DNA of 64,000 nucleotides, from positions 20,560,064 to 20,624,063 of the forward strand of contig NC_023749.2 of NCBI RefSeq assembly GCF_000499845.2, read 5' to 3'. Below, one piece after another: positions 45,201 through 54,523 of the stretch (within the stretch, counting starts at the first letter, position 1; each line of letters starts with the position of its first letter). The translations under genes were made by a program, and so were the position numbers. The notes below the pieces were generated by a model. It searched no databases and had not been told where the DNA came from. It saw only the letters and a program-made list of their open reading frames with translations. The stretch is from Phaseolus vulgaris. Its lineage: Eukaryota; Streptophyta; Magnoliopsida; Fabales; Fabaceae.

Positions 45201-48200
45201 AGCCGGAGGGGGATGAGGTGTTGGGACTAGAATAGAGTTAGCTGATGGACGATGAGACGTTTGACGACGACTATACACCTGAAGAGTTGGTGGCGGTGGT
45301 GAATCGTTAAGTGCACTAGGGACAACAAGAGGAATATTATGAAGACATTGAAGGAGTAGGAAAAGACTTAAAATAAAGGGAAGATTCATTGAAGGTGACA
45401 TCTACTAAAATAAAATAATAGTTTTAAAAGGTGAGAAACATTTATATCCTTTTTCTGATCTAGTGAACTCTAAAAAAACACATTTGTGTGACTTAGGAGA
45501 TAATTTATCAAGACCAGGACTAAAATTATGAACAAAACATGTGGACCCAAAAACTTTGGGAGGTAAAGAGTGGAGAAGGTCATGTGGAAATAAAATAGAA
45601 TGGGGAATTTTGTTATCTAAAACTAAAGATGCCATGCGATTAATGAGATAACATGCACTAAGAATAACATCACCCCAAAAATGCTGAGGAACATCACCAT
45701 GGATTAAAATAGTATGAGTTGTTTCAACAAGATGTCTATTCTTGTGCTCAGCTACCCCATTTTGTTGAGGTGTATAAGCACATGAAGTTTGATGAAGAAT
45801 ACCATGAAAAACCATAAAATTTTTAAAAGAATGAGAAAGATACTCACGTCCATTATCATTGCGCAAAATTCGAATGGAAATTCCAAAATGATTTTTAATT
45901 TTATTGTAAAATATTTTAAATATAGAAAACAACTCAGAATGGTTTTCCATTAAAATTACCCAAGTACATCTTGAATAATCATCAATAAAAGTAACAAAAT
46001 ACTGAAATCCTAAATTAGACTTAATACGACTTGGTCCCCAAATGTCAGAGTGAACTAAGGAAAAAAGGAGATGAAGCACGTTGTGAGACATTACTAGGAA
46101 AAGAACTACGAATGTGTTTCCCTAACTGACATGACTCACACGATAAAGTAGACACATTAGACAAACTTGGAACAAGCTGCTGCATCTTGGCAAGACTAGG
46201 ATGACCCAACCGAGCATGACTGAGAGATGGAGAATCCATAATCGGGCCAACATGTGCAGAGATTTGTAGTTGATAAAGTCCATGAGACTCACATCCGGTG
46301 CCAATCATCTGTCCCGAACTCCGGTCCTGTAAAGTAACAAAATCTTTGGTAAAAAAAATAACACAATCAAAGGAACGGGTGAGACGACTAATGGATAATA
46401 AGTTAAATGGTGACCTTGGGACATATAAAACATTATCCATAGATAAAAAAGGAAAAAGATTAATAGTACCAACACCATGTGATGATACCCTATATCCATT
46501 GGCCATGGTAACCGAAGGTAAATAACCTGTCCTAGATAGGGAATAGAAAAAAGATTTATTACCAGTAATGTGATCTGGGGCACCTGAGTCTAGAACCCAA
46601 TGGCCAAGGGAAGTAGACTGAGTGAGGGTTCTGACGATCCTCATACAAGGGAAGTGGACATCCTTGTGTATATTGAATATATAGGGTTATGTTTATATAG
46701 GAAAAGAAACATATGGACTAAGTTCATTATATAAATATGAAATATCTAATAATATCTATAATATCTCGTAATATCAAATAATATCTAATTATATCTAATA
46801 ATATCTAACAAGGCAAAAACTCAGAAGTCAATATCATAATTTATCTGTGTCCAATGATTGTGTGATGAAAAACATGCAAAAACTAAAGCAGACACTGCAC
46901 AATCTGATTTCCCTATCTCTGTTTGCATCCCATTGTCATGTGTTGGATACCAGTATAGCTGCTTTCCTTCAATGGAATGAATAGGTGGATTCACTGGTCA
47001 TTTAAAAACCACCAAATTCATGCATAGCAGCTGGATGTCTAAAGTAAAGAGTCTATATTGTTGTACAATTGTAACTTTGTAAACCTGTTATTTTCCCTTT
47101 AATTAGACTAGATATATGTATGGTAGTTTAGCTAATTTATAGGAAAAAATATTGGCTTGTATAAAACAATATTTGCAGAAGACTTCTCCGACAGAGCTCA
47201 CAGTTTTTCCTGCTCTTTCTCCGAGCTTAACAGTTACCGATGTTAATGTGTGTTTTAGATCATGTCTATTCTGTTCAAACTTTATTTCATGTTAGTGTAG
47301 AAATATGCATCAACCAATGACCATGCTTGTAAATAATATGATGGCAACTTTGAAATAATTATCAATTGAAATGTTAATATCCTTTTCCAGGTCAACTACA
47401 GCAAGATGTTCCTAAATTGGGAAATGCTGCACCTAATGATGGGGAATATGCTCGTATTCTGGCAATAATGGATGAACTTGAGAAAGAAGAGCTTGCTGCA
47501 CAAAGTGGCGATCACAGTGATGAAAATGATGATAGTACTGGTGATTTTGATGAGATGTCTTATCAAGGACATATCGATAACAATCTCCAAAATTTAAAAG
47601 TAATGTTTTTATTACTTGGTTGAATTTTGTCTTAAAAATCTTGTTTAGAGGTTACGATACGAGCACAATAGACTTTGATATAACTCCTTTTTTGTGACTG
47701 CTCGAACAGGATTTTCGTCAAAGTGCACTACTGGATCAGACTAATAATAAAATTACAACAGCTGAACTTCCAGAAAAGCGATATCGTAAAGAAGATATAG
47801 CTGATCAGTTGAATGTAAGATACCATCTTCCTTTATTATAGTTCAGCATTAAAGTTTAGTATGCTATAGAAGAATCATGCTTTTGCATTCTAATTTTAAA
47901 AATGCAGTTTGCTAGACTGGGAGTGCAATCTACTGTCAGAGGTTAGTCCTCAATAACTTACATCTCATTTTCTTGTCTCTGCATGTTTAGTAGTTGTGTC
48001 AGCTTTTTTGCATCCATTTTGAAATTAATTTTTCCATTTTTTCTGAACTATCAGAGAGTGAAAAACTTTTAGGATCCATTTATCCTAGTGAAAAGATTCC
48101 TGTTGGTTCTCGTGATGAAACTATGACATCGAAAACTGAGGTATGATGCTCGTGATGAAACTTTCTGTGTCGTGTTTTATACTGCTTTTGAACTAAATGG

Positions 48201-49428
48201 TGGTACTGCCTTGCTTTGCTTTGAGATAACAGACTAATGTCTATTTTGAAGTGAGAAACAACATGCAATTTATTATTTTTCAGCACGCCTTTAACTGTAT
48301 TGAGGTTTTATTGTTCACTTTTCTCTTAATTAATACATACCAGAGTACCTCTTGGTTCCCTAAATCCCCTTCTTCCTTATGAGCCCGCCCCACACGATTA
48401 TCAACAACAGCATCACATTTTTCCAAGGTTACAAACGGACTTGGATCCTCTCCTGGAGAATCATGTTAAATAGATTTTAGCTATTTTGTACTTGATATAA
48501 AGGATTTAAATAAAAACTAACCACCTATTATCCCACTAAATTAGGCCTTTATGTTTTTCATTGTTGTTTTATTTGGTTTTTATTTTAACCATTAAATGTA
48601 ATGATAAAAATAATAAATGGTTAAGATTTATTAAATATGATTGTGAACAGGAGAGGATCCAGATCCGTTACAAATCTGCAATTATTCAGTTGTGTAAACT
48701 TTTGTTTTAACCATAGCATAAATATACAGCCCTGAAGGGCTCAAGGCTGTTATCTAATTGTAGGATACTTAGGTTTCATTTAAAAGCTTTAATGAGAAAG
48801 CTATGGTTCGGAATAAATGAAGGCTGAAATTTTGATATTTTAAATTTAGTCATTGTATGTTGGACTTAGAATAAGGTTGTATCTGGTGCTTTGAACAGTA
48901 TTCTTAAACAGTTATTTAAAAATGTTAACAAAGAACTTGATGGAAAATTGTGCAGATGCTTTTACCTTACAGCATTTCAGGAGAATTGATCCTTAACATG
49001 TATACAACTATTTCCTTTTCAGGTTGAACACGAAACTGCTAAACCATCATTTGACAGTCGCAAGGTGTGTTTACACATCGTAGTTTTTACACTCGTTAGT
49101 GTTACTTCCATGCGACAAGCACAACCAATATTTTTTCGTGTAAATATTTTCTGCAGGCTTTTACTGGTTCTATTATAGAGCATGCTGAGAATATAGAAAG
49201 ATCTTCAAGAGAACAAAGTTCTGCTTCATCACAGGTAGATTTAATTTACTGATTATGTATGTGGTACTATTGCCCATAAATGAAAAGATTTTATAAACAT
49301 GGTTTTACATAGTGCTTTGCAGTTTCATCATTAGTTTAAATCTATGCTAATCACGAATTTGACTTTCACAGGGTTCTGGTTCTCAATCTTCAAAACCAGT
49401 TTCCAGATTCAAAATGCAGAGAAGTTAA
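33227..49428 (+). CDS. URI-like unconventional prefoldin, 11 coding exons
   Basis: Exons: 33227-33433, 33784-33843, 33926-34093, 35120-35186, 47391-47599, 47710-47814, 47908-47941, 48055-48140, 49023-49064, 49157-49234, 49372-49428 (1113 bp, 370 residues). Phases agree at every junction; all introns are GT-AG except intron 4 (GC donor at 35187). Residues ~12-145 form an alpha-prefoldin fold: N-terminal helix ([17 protein letters not shown]), beta core ([37 protein letters not shown]), C-terminal helix ([20 protein letters not shown]). An acidic, Asp/Ser-rich middle (~175-230) and a conserved-looking [10 protein letters not shown]-terminus match URI (RPB5 interactor, R2TP/prefoldin-like co-chaperone for RNA polymerase assembly). 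A plain prefoldin is the alternative, but the long acidic tail argues against it. Exact symbol not assigned. Confidence 0.85.
34564..34850 (+). repeat. ~164-bp tandem duplication in intron 3
   Basis: GAGCTAAAACCATGTGTTT (34564) and GAGCTGAAACCATGTGTTT (34728) start two diverged units that both contain ATATCCTCTAATAACAAAGA. Not coding. Confidence 0.7.
35733..35948 (-). repeat. 3' LTR of Cop-1
   Basis: Ends ...GCAACA on the plus strand followed by CACCCACTCAAGCTGG (PPT complement). Confidence 0.8.
35956..36786 (-). pseudogene. Cop-1 RNase H and RT C-terminus
   Basis: 276 codons. Copia signatures: [20 protein letters not shown] (~51-70), [17 protein letters not shown] (RNase H Asp), [20 protein letters not shown] and [13 protein letters not shown]. 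Displaced from the RT frame by stops and a shift between 36786 and 36895. Confidence 0.82.
36895..38142 (-). pseudogene. Cop-1 integrase C-terminus and reverse transcriptase
   Basis: 415 codons. [20 protein letters not shown] and [13 protein letters not shown] (integrase C-terminal, ~20-55) lead through a linker to [21 protein letters not shown] (~230), VKAR-like [20 protein letters not shown] (~278-300), [19 protein letters not shown], and LLVYVDDI at the very end, where a TAG (36895-36897) cuts the frame. Confidence 0.84.
38208..38498 (-). pseudogene. Cop-1 integrase core
   Basis: [19 protein letters not shown] carries the second catalytic Asp; [18 protein letters not shown] the Glu. The first Asp lies upstream in a broken frame (38500-38860). 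Frame ends at a stop before 38142. Confidence 0.82.
38868..39299 (-). pseudogene. Cop-1 protease and GAG_pre-integrase region
   Basis: [19 protein letters not shown] holds the protease catalytic [23 protein letters not shown] and GGLYYL are the pre-integrase zinc region lead-in. Its protease part is present twice (also at 39817-40029) because of the internal duplication. Confidence 0.8.
39047..40394 (-). repeat. 693-bp tandem duplication within Cop-1 with 37-bp filler
   Basis: 39047-39701 and 39739-40394 are homologous (nucleocapsid CCHC plus protease start), offset 693 bp. Between them, 39702-39738 consists of TATCTAATAATATCTAAC-type sequence that resembles the LTR end of Cop-2 (43445-43478), not Cop-1. 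Confidence 0.8.
39817..40029 (-). pseudogene. Second copy of the Cop-1 protease start
   Basis: [16 protein letters not shown]: the DSG motif here reads DSD, so this duplicate is inactive. [20 protein letters not shown] upstream is identical in both copies. Confidence 0.75.
40041..40998 (-). pseudogene. Cop-1 gag
   Basis: ATG at 40996-40998 (MSAKNTTP). [19 protein letters not shown] and a UBN2/Retrotran_gag_2-like body ([35 protein letters not shown]) are split by a stop near 40750. The CCHC knuckle (C-X2-C-X4-H-X4-[15 protein letters not shown]) lies at ~40150-40190 in a shifted frame. A repeat of the SVDNS motif (three times, ~140-170) is specific to this copy. Confidence 0.78.
41206..41300 (-). 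repeat. 31-bp tandem repeat in the Cop-1 leader
   Basis: Plus-strand AGCAATGAAGG begins at 41211, 41242 (AACAATG) and 41273, giving three units next to the PBS. Just beyond (41083-41170) is a GGTCGGC/GGTCAAC-rich stretch. Confidence 0.7.
41327..41338 (-). promoter_or_regulatory. Primer binding site of Cop-1
   Basis: Minus strand TGGTATCAGAGC, the standard initiator tRNA-Met complement, abutting the 5' LTR. Confidence 0.85.
41339..41555 (-). repeat. 5' LTR of Cop-1
   Basis: 217 bp, TGTTGCATGATCAGG... on the minus strand, followed by TSD CTAGT. Confidence 0.82.
41840..42897 (+). mobile_element. sLTR-3: uninterrupted solo LTR in intron 4
   Basis: TGTTAGAATATATGGTC ... TTGATCAACA, 1058 bp, with a perfect 5-bp duplication TTATT (41835-41839, 42898-42902). 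Homologous end to end to sLTR-1 and sLTR-2, which fixes the borders of the family. Contains AAACAATCGGTTGTTT (41996) and further pairs near 42580-42715. No gene. Confidence 0.82.
43287..43478 (-). repeat. 3' LTR of Cop-2
   Basis: About 192 bp, ending in a short AATATCTAATAATATCTAAC array; followed by CTCTCCCTCAAGCTGG (PPT complement). The outer edge is set by the AGGCA duplication only. Confidence 0.7.
43688..44173 (-). pseudogene. Cop-2 RNase H with an in-frame duplication
   Basis: [21 protein letters not shown], then [12 protein letters not shown]...VVCYSNVDW directly repeated as [11 protein letters not shown]...VVCYSDADW (34 codons, 102 bp), so the RNase H catalytic DADW segment occurs twice, once changed to [15 protein letters not shown] and [13 protein letters not shown] follow. 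Ends at a stop after LLKEL. Confidence 0.83.
44259..44975 (-). pseudogene. Cop-2 reverse transcriptase
   Basis: [54 protein letters not shown] and catalytic [13 protein letters not shown] (~165). The N-terminal ~30 codons are out of frame because of a small indel near 44870. Confidence 0.84.
45027..45401 (-). pseudogene. Cop-2 integrase-RT linker
   Basis: Pro-rich [19 protein letters not shown] linker, then [19 protein letters not shown], the usual lead-in to Copia RT. Frame broken on both sides. Confidence 0.65.
45405..46091 (-). pseudogene. Cop-2 integrase
   Basis: [20 protein letters not shown] with the first Asp, [15 protein letters not shown] with the second, and [20 protein letters not shown] with the Glu; [20 protein letters not shown] is the C-terminal part. 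The catalytic triad is preserved, the flanking frames are not. Confidence 0.84.
46045..46644 (-). pseudogene. Cop-2 protease and GAG_pre-integrase region
   Basis: [18 protein letters not shown] holds the protease Asp. [18 protein letters not shown] and [15 protein letters not shown]...CESCQLGKH form the HHCC zinc region. The frame starts directly at the LTR junction, confirming loss of gag. Confidence 0.82.
46660..46811 (-). repeat. Truncated 5' LTR of Cop-2
   Basis: Matches the left LTR from TGTGTATATTGAA onward; its inner end is missing together with the PBS. The terminal TATCTAATAATATCTAAC array has one more unit than the left LTR. Confidence 0.72.
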
Positions 49429-51502
49429 ATATATAGAGAAGGTTGGAATTTTGTATTTGGCATTCTAATGGCGTAGCATCCACGTTCTAGGATGTGCTGC
49501 TGGAGGTCAAAAGTAGAGTAAAATGAGGATAAACCGATTTGAAAAAATTTAGGACCTGTTTGATTCTGTTCTCACTTTTTGTTTTTGTTTTAAAATTTGT
49601 TTTCTAAAATATGCTCACTATTCAACAATTAAATTTTCATCTAAAATCTATTTAAGTTTCAAAATGATTTCCAAGTGTTTTAAAAGACCAAAATATAGAA
49701 ACTGTTGTGAGATGTTATTTCATCTTCTTTATTCTATTATTTGTTCAATTCCTCAAGGGACAGTATTTTTTGAGAAAGAAATGTTCTGAGGGAATAAATT
49801 CTTTAAAATGTTATTTAGGCATAAACAGTTTACAAAACCGATAACTTTTTTTTTTGAAAAGAGTGAACAAAATAATGCTTTAATGTTCTTGGCAAAGGAA
49901 AAAAGTGGAAGAAATATAGAATTTGACATTTTTATACAAAGATCGAGGTGTATTAACTGATTTATCCCTCCTTATTTTCACCTTCTACGTACTTGTTATT
50001 GCAATTATTATCATTGAAATATTCTGAAGCGTCTGAACTATAAATTTGGTTCATTATTCCTTGGAAACCTTTTGCATATAAGAGGCCAGTAAGAATCACA
50101 AATGTTATTAATCTAGCTTTAATTAACAATGAAAACCTTTCATTTTCTGATGGCAGATGTCTCAACTTAGAATCAATCACTAGAGCTATGGTAAGGAGAA
50201 TACAAGAAGATTAAGACTGTTACTGATGACAGATACACTCTTTTATACCTGTTCAAAAGTGTGATAACCTAATGTAAATTCTAGAGTAGGATTTAATTTT
50301 TTTTGTTTAAAAGTAGAGTAAGCTTTTTGCTTGTATTTTTGTTTTAAATTAATTAGGATTAGGGTTAGGTTTGTAAAACCTATCTAGGATATAATTGTGT
50401 TTAATTATGATCCACATTAAATTTTAGGTTGATCATTTGACCTAAGGTCACATGTAGCACACCTTGAGCATGCTTGTCTTGTGACTTGATTTAGACACTT
50501 AATTCAAACCTTTTACATTTGAATTTTTCCCACTCTTTTGCTTGTAACTTGGTTGGTCCTCTAACCTATAAATTGGGATATTCGGCTTATATTTTAATAG
50601 ATTAAATATGAGTGGTATATTGCTAAATTACAAGTCTAAGCACTCTTTTGTGTAGTCGTTTTAGGATAGACATTTTTTGTCTCATTTTTCACCTCTTCCA
50701 AGTGATATAGTCGAATCAATCACTCTCCACACTCTTCATGACAATTATAAGAAATCCATGACTCCAATGAAGCTCTTCTTGACTCATTACTTCCAATAGC
50801 TTTTGCCAATTCTCACCCAATTTTAAGAACAACCCATTTGGATGAAGGAGGAGATGCTATCTTGTGTTGTGCAGCGATTAGATGATTTAAAGAAGAAAGA
50901 ACATTTACTGGAAAAGACAATATTTAATCAGTTTTAATTGCAATGTTCCAACTAGTTTCATGGGAAAATGAGATTTTAATTAGTGCAATTAAATTGAGTT
51001 TATTGTCTTGGAATTGAGACAAATTAAAAAGCTGTAAAAAAAGATTTAGTCAAAATCAAATCCCAACAAACTGTAATGAGTCAAACACACAATGACACAT
51101 GGACAAGTTCTTTCCTTTTGCATGTCCATCCACGTTAGCAGAAAAAAAAAAGCTACTTTCGAACTTTCACAAAATTGTTAGCACATAATAAAAATCAGTC
51201 AAAATAAATTGCAATTAATTGAAAAATTAATTGAGTAACAAACATTACCAAAATAAATCAATTATTATTTTTTATTTTAAATCAATTAATTTTTCTTAAG
51301 AAACATGATTTAGGTAATGATGCCTAATTCAATTTTAAGATTATTAAACCTATCACGTGTTAGTGGTTTACTAAACAAATAAGTTAATTATCTTGTTTAA
51401 TGTACTTAGTACGTAGAATGAGAATTTTTGTTAGATTTATAGCACTGGTGTTATTATTTCATATTTACCCCAAAGTCACCTCGTTGCTTCAGCCATAAAA
51501 TC
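49429..51502 (+). other. 3' UTR and downstream spacer of the URI-like gene
   Basis: About 2.07 kb, AT-rich, no supported gene; ORF 49962-50180 (minus) has no domain. Contains poly-A/T runs (49847, 51141) and TTAATTAATT-rich segments (51210-51300). No retroelement ends recognised. Tat-4 starts at 51503. Confidence 0.5.
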
Positions 51503-51604
51503 TGTACCGTCCCGTCCTCGGGCGTTGACCAAAGATCAGAGTCAACGCATGGTGGGGCCCCTCAAGGGACCCAAGGAAGAGAAGTCAACAGGTTCACTGC
51601 TCGA

Positions 51605-51760
51605 GTCATCGCCTCGCAGAGGCGTCACCTAAGTGAGGCGTCGCCTAAGTGAGGCGTCGCCCAAGAGACCGCTCGAGTCATCGCCTCGCAGAGGCGTCGC
51701 CCAAGAGAGGCGTCGCTCAAGAGAGGCATCGCCTAAAGAGAGACATCGCCCGAGAGGCTT
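51605..51760 (+). repeat. GGCGTCGCC minisatellite in the Tat-4 LTR
   Basis: Eight or more units around GAGGCGTCGCC(T/C)AAG, including a repeated longer block CTCGAGTCATCGCCTCGCAG at ~51600 and ~51672. Longer than the Tat-1 array. Confidence 0.75.
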
Positions 51761-52261
51761 CGAGCCTCGACCATACAGAATAGTAGTAAGGAGAAGAGAA
51801 AGGTGGCTTCAAGGCCATAAGTCTAGCACCAGAAGGGGATATCCTGACTCGTGAAGTACCCATGCCACCGCTGGGAGACCCTGGAACAAATACAGTCCAT
51901 GAGAGGGCCATAACCAGGGGAGAACCACGTGCATGGTACGAGGGAAAGGTAGATCTACCCCCAGGGCAAGTAACTAGTGATTGGGGCGTATGAGTTGGCA
52001 CCCAGAAAGTCAACCCACGTGCCAGAAGCACTTCGCAGGCTCACACGATGGAATAACCCTAAGTAGGGTTGCGACGCTGTGGGACCCTCTGCACAGAATA
52101 ACGATCAAGTCAGAAGGGCACGTGGCAATGCACACGTGCTCATTAAAGGTTTTAGTGAAAGTTTGCCAAGGTACGCGTTAATTCAGTTAAGATTCGAATG
52201 TTCCAAGGAATGTTTTTATACACTTTCAATGCGCTTTAACGCGCTTTAAAGATGAGAGGTG

Positions 52262-52270
52262 TATAAAAAG
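52262..52270 (+). promoter_or_regulatory. TATA box of the Tat-4 LTR
   Basis: GTATAAAAAGGGACC; Tat-1 has the eroded GCATTAAAAGGG at the same place (~3830). Confidence 0.55.
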
Positions 52271-52626
52271 GGACCTTGGGAGCATTTTAAAGGGATCGAA
52301 ATTTTAACCTAATACACACAGATACACAGAGCAAACCCTAGTTGTCTTCGCGGCGCACTCACAGTGAGCACAAGGCAATTAGGGCGACATAGTTCTAGTC
52401 ACACGATTCCAGTCATTCAGTACAATTTTTTCGACCACCTCTCAAAGGTGTGTCCCCTTTTGATGTTTCTCGCTAAGCTGACTTGATCGTCGGAGTGCAA
52501 ATGGCCGTGAGGGCGCCCCTTTGTTCACTTCTTTCAAGTACTCACAGACGGAGCAAGACGCAGGTGCCCTAGCTCGCAGGGACAAGCCACGCGCAAAGAC
52601 GAACCCGGTCAACCGGCGGGAACATT

Positions 52627-52645
52627 TGGCGCCCATCGTGGGGCC
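52627..52645 (+). promoter_or_regulatory. Primer binding site of Tat-4
   Basis: TGGCGCCCATCGTGGGGCC, one C-to-T change from the other Tat copies. Confidence 0.72.
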
Positions 52646-52729
52646 GATCTAAAACGTCAGTCCCACCACGCAAGTTTCTCAGTTCCAGTTCTTATAACCT
52701 AGATAAGTTGAGAGAGTTTCCAGAAAGCC

Positions 52730-54031
52730 ATGACCACGAGACCAGCACGCGCTAGGAGTGAAGAGATGACCATGCAACAACTCATGGGCATGATGCAAGG
52801 GCTGCAGGACGCAATGGTAGCCTCGAAAGCGGAGCAAGAACGCTTGCAGGCGGATCTTGCAGCTTCTCAGGCGAGAAACGATGAACTCCATCGAGCCAAT
52901 GAGTAGTTACGCCGTGGATGGCGCGATGTAGACGGGCCTGAGACTGCCTCCCCACCTAGGGAATTCACCACACAGTTCTCACAGGCGATCTTAGGGACAA
53001 CAATCCCCAACACGTTCACAGGGCCCAAGGTAACCTTCACAGGGATGGAGGATCCCGAGGCGCACCTCACGGCGTTCCACATACAGATGATGCTGGTTGG
53101 CGACTCTGATGCCGTAAAATGCAAGCTCTTTATGAGCACTTTGACTGGGATGGCCCTGGATTGGTTCATCAGCCTCCCAGAGGGTCACATCACGTCCTTG
53201 GCACAACTCTCACGACTATTTAGAGAGCAGTATTTAGCCAACAGGGCCCCAACCCCAGTCTCGTACGACTTTTTCGACGTGAAACAATTCCAAGGGGAGA
53301 CCCTGAAGGAATACATAAGTCGCTTCGGAGCGCAGGTGGTAAAAGTGGGTACCACAGAAGAGCCCATGATCGTGTACGCATTTAGGAAGGGGGAGTGTCC
53401 CGGATCTTTTAGCAAATCGCTCAACCGCAGCCGCCCCAAAACTTTTGCTGAAGTGAGGCGTCGGGCGGTAGAGCACATTGCCTCGGAGGGCGAGGCATAC
53501 GAGAAGTGCACGATTGCTGCACCTGCGCGACCAAGGGCGCAGATACGCACACAACCTGCTAGGGTCCACGAAGCTGCCACAGAGAAAAGGAACTCAGACA
53601 GGAAGCGCACTTACGAGACAAGGAGGGCCCCGCCAAGGGGTCGAGCCGAAGGAAGGAGAGAGGGAAGTAGACCACTAAGGCACAACTTTGTGGTGGAACT
53701 CAAAGACCTCATCGTTGTACCCAACATAGCTGACAGGTTGAGGCCACCAGTGAAGTCTGACAAAATTCTAGGGCCTCACAAGGAATCATGGTGCGAATTC
53801 CACGAGGCGTTTGGGCACCATATTAACAACTGCTTGGTGCTGGGCTATCAGTTGGAGGAGTTTGTGAAGAATGGTTTCTTGAAAGATTATCTCGCTGGGT
53901 CCACCACGACCACAGTCCCGGCGACGCCAGAGGAAGGTCAAGCGCATGAAGTCCCAACTCACGGAGAAGTGCACACCATCTCTGGCGGCTTTTCTGGAGG
54001 AGGGCCCACTGCCTCTCAACGGAAGAAATAA
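52730..54031 (+). pseudogene. Tat-4 gag
   Basis: ATG 52730 (MTTRPARARSEE). One frame through the region with TAG at 52904-52906 and TAA at 54029-54031. N-terminal helix MMQGLQDAM, capsid core from 53045 (EDPEAHLTAFHIQM, ALDWFISLPEGHI, FREQYLANRAPTPV), basic Arg-rich segment, and an intact C-X2-H-X4-H-X4-C knuckle CEFHEAFGHHINNC (~53790-53832). The gag/protease border is near GGFSGGGP. Confidence 0.84.
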
Positions 54032-54523
54032 GTGAGGTCAGTGAGTACGGTTGCAGAGGAATTTCCAGACGACCCATGGGAGTCAGATCTCGTTTTCACA
54101 AGGGCTGACCTGCGGGATGTGGTCCCACACGACAATGACCCAGTGGTTATTTCAGTAGTCACGGCAGGAAGGAAGGTGCATAGGGTTCTCGTTGACCAGG
54201 GCAGTTCCGCAGATGTCATGTTTTGGTCAACTTTCAACAAGCTACAGCTGTCCCCCGACCTTTTGAGACCCTATACTGGATGCTTGTATAGGTTTGTAGA
54301 TAATCCAGTAGAGGTACGAGGCTACTTGGAGCTGAGGACAACGTTCACTGATGGAGCGGTATCACGCACCGAGAACATCCGGTACTTGGTGGTCAACGCC
54401 AACTCAGCCTACAACATTTTGTTAGGCAGACCTGCTTTGAACAGATTGAGGGCGGTGTCCTCCACGCGCCACATGAAGATGAAGCTACCAAATCTTAGTG
54501 GTAAGGTAATTGTGATCAAGTAG
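54032..54523 (+). pseudogene. Tat-4 aspartic protease
   Basis: Same frame as gag. VHRVLVDQGSSADVMFW at ~54176-54226 is the active-site loop; IRYLVVNANSAYNILLGRPA the C-terminal part. TAG at 54521-54523 interrupts (VIK stop DQ). This is the segment missing from Tat-1. Confidence 0.82.

Larger units (their letters stand above)
43287..46811 (-). mobile_element. Cop-2: internally deleted Copia element in intron 4, antisense
   Basis: Left LTR 43287-43478 and partial right LTR 46660-46811, with AGGCA at 43282-43286 and 46812-46816 as target duplication. PPT CTTGAGGGAGAG on the minus strand. At the right the LTR joins directly to protease sequence at ~46650: PBS, leader and gag are missing. Protease, integrase, RT and RNase H remain in broken frames. 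A different family from Cop-1. Confidence 0.82.
35187..47390 (+). other. Intron 4 of the URI-like gene (12.2 kb, GC-AG)
   Basis: Donor TCAG|GCATGT, acceptor TTTTCCAG. The reading frame demands this junction: exon 4 ends in phase 1 and exon 5 resumes with two bases. About 10.4 kb of it is three insertions (Cop-1, sLTR-3, Cop-2). The remaining pieces (35187-35727, 41561-41834, 42903-43281, 46817-47390) are AT-rich intron DNA in which I see nothing else. Confidence 0.8.
51503..52624 (+). repeat. 5' LTR of Tat-4
   Basis: TGTACCGTCCCGTCC ... GAACA, ~1.12 kb, homologous to the Tat-1 LTR. TATA box at 52262. U5 signature GATCGTCGGAGTGCAAATGG at ~52489. ORFs 51633-51854 and 51981-52181 are within the LTR. 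Confidence 0.78.

Noticed and set aside
49962..50180. 72-codon minus ORF downstream of the URI-like gene
   Set aside because: No motif and AT-rich composition; possible but unsupported.
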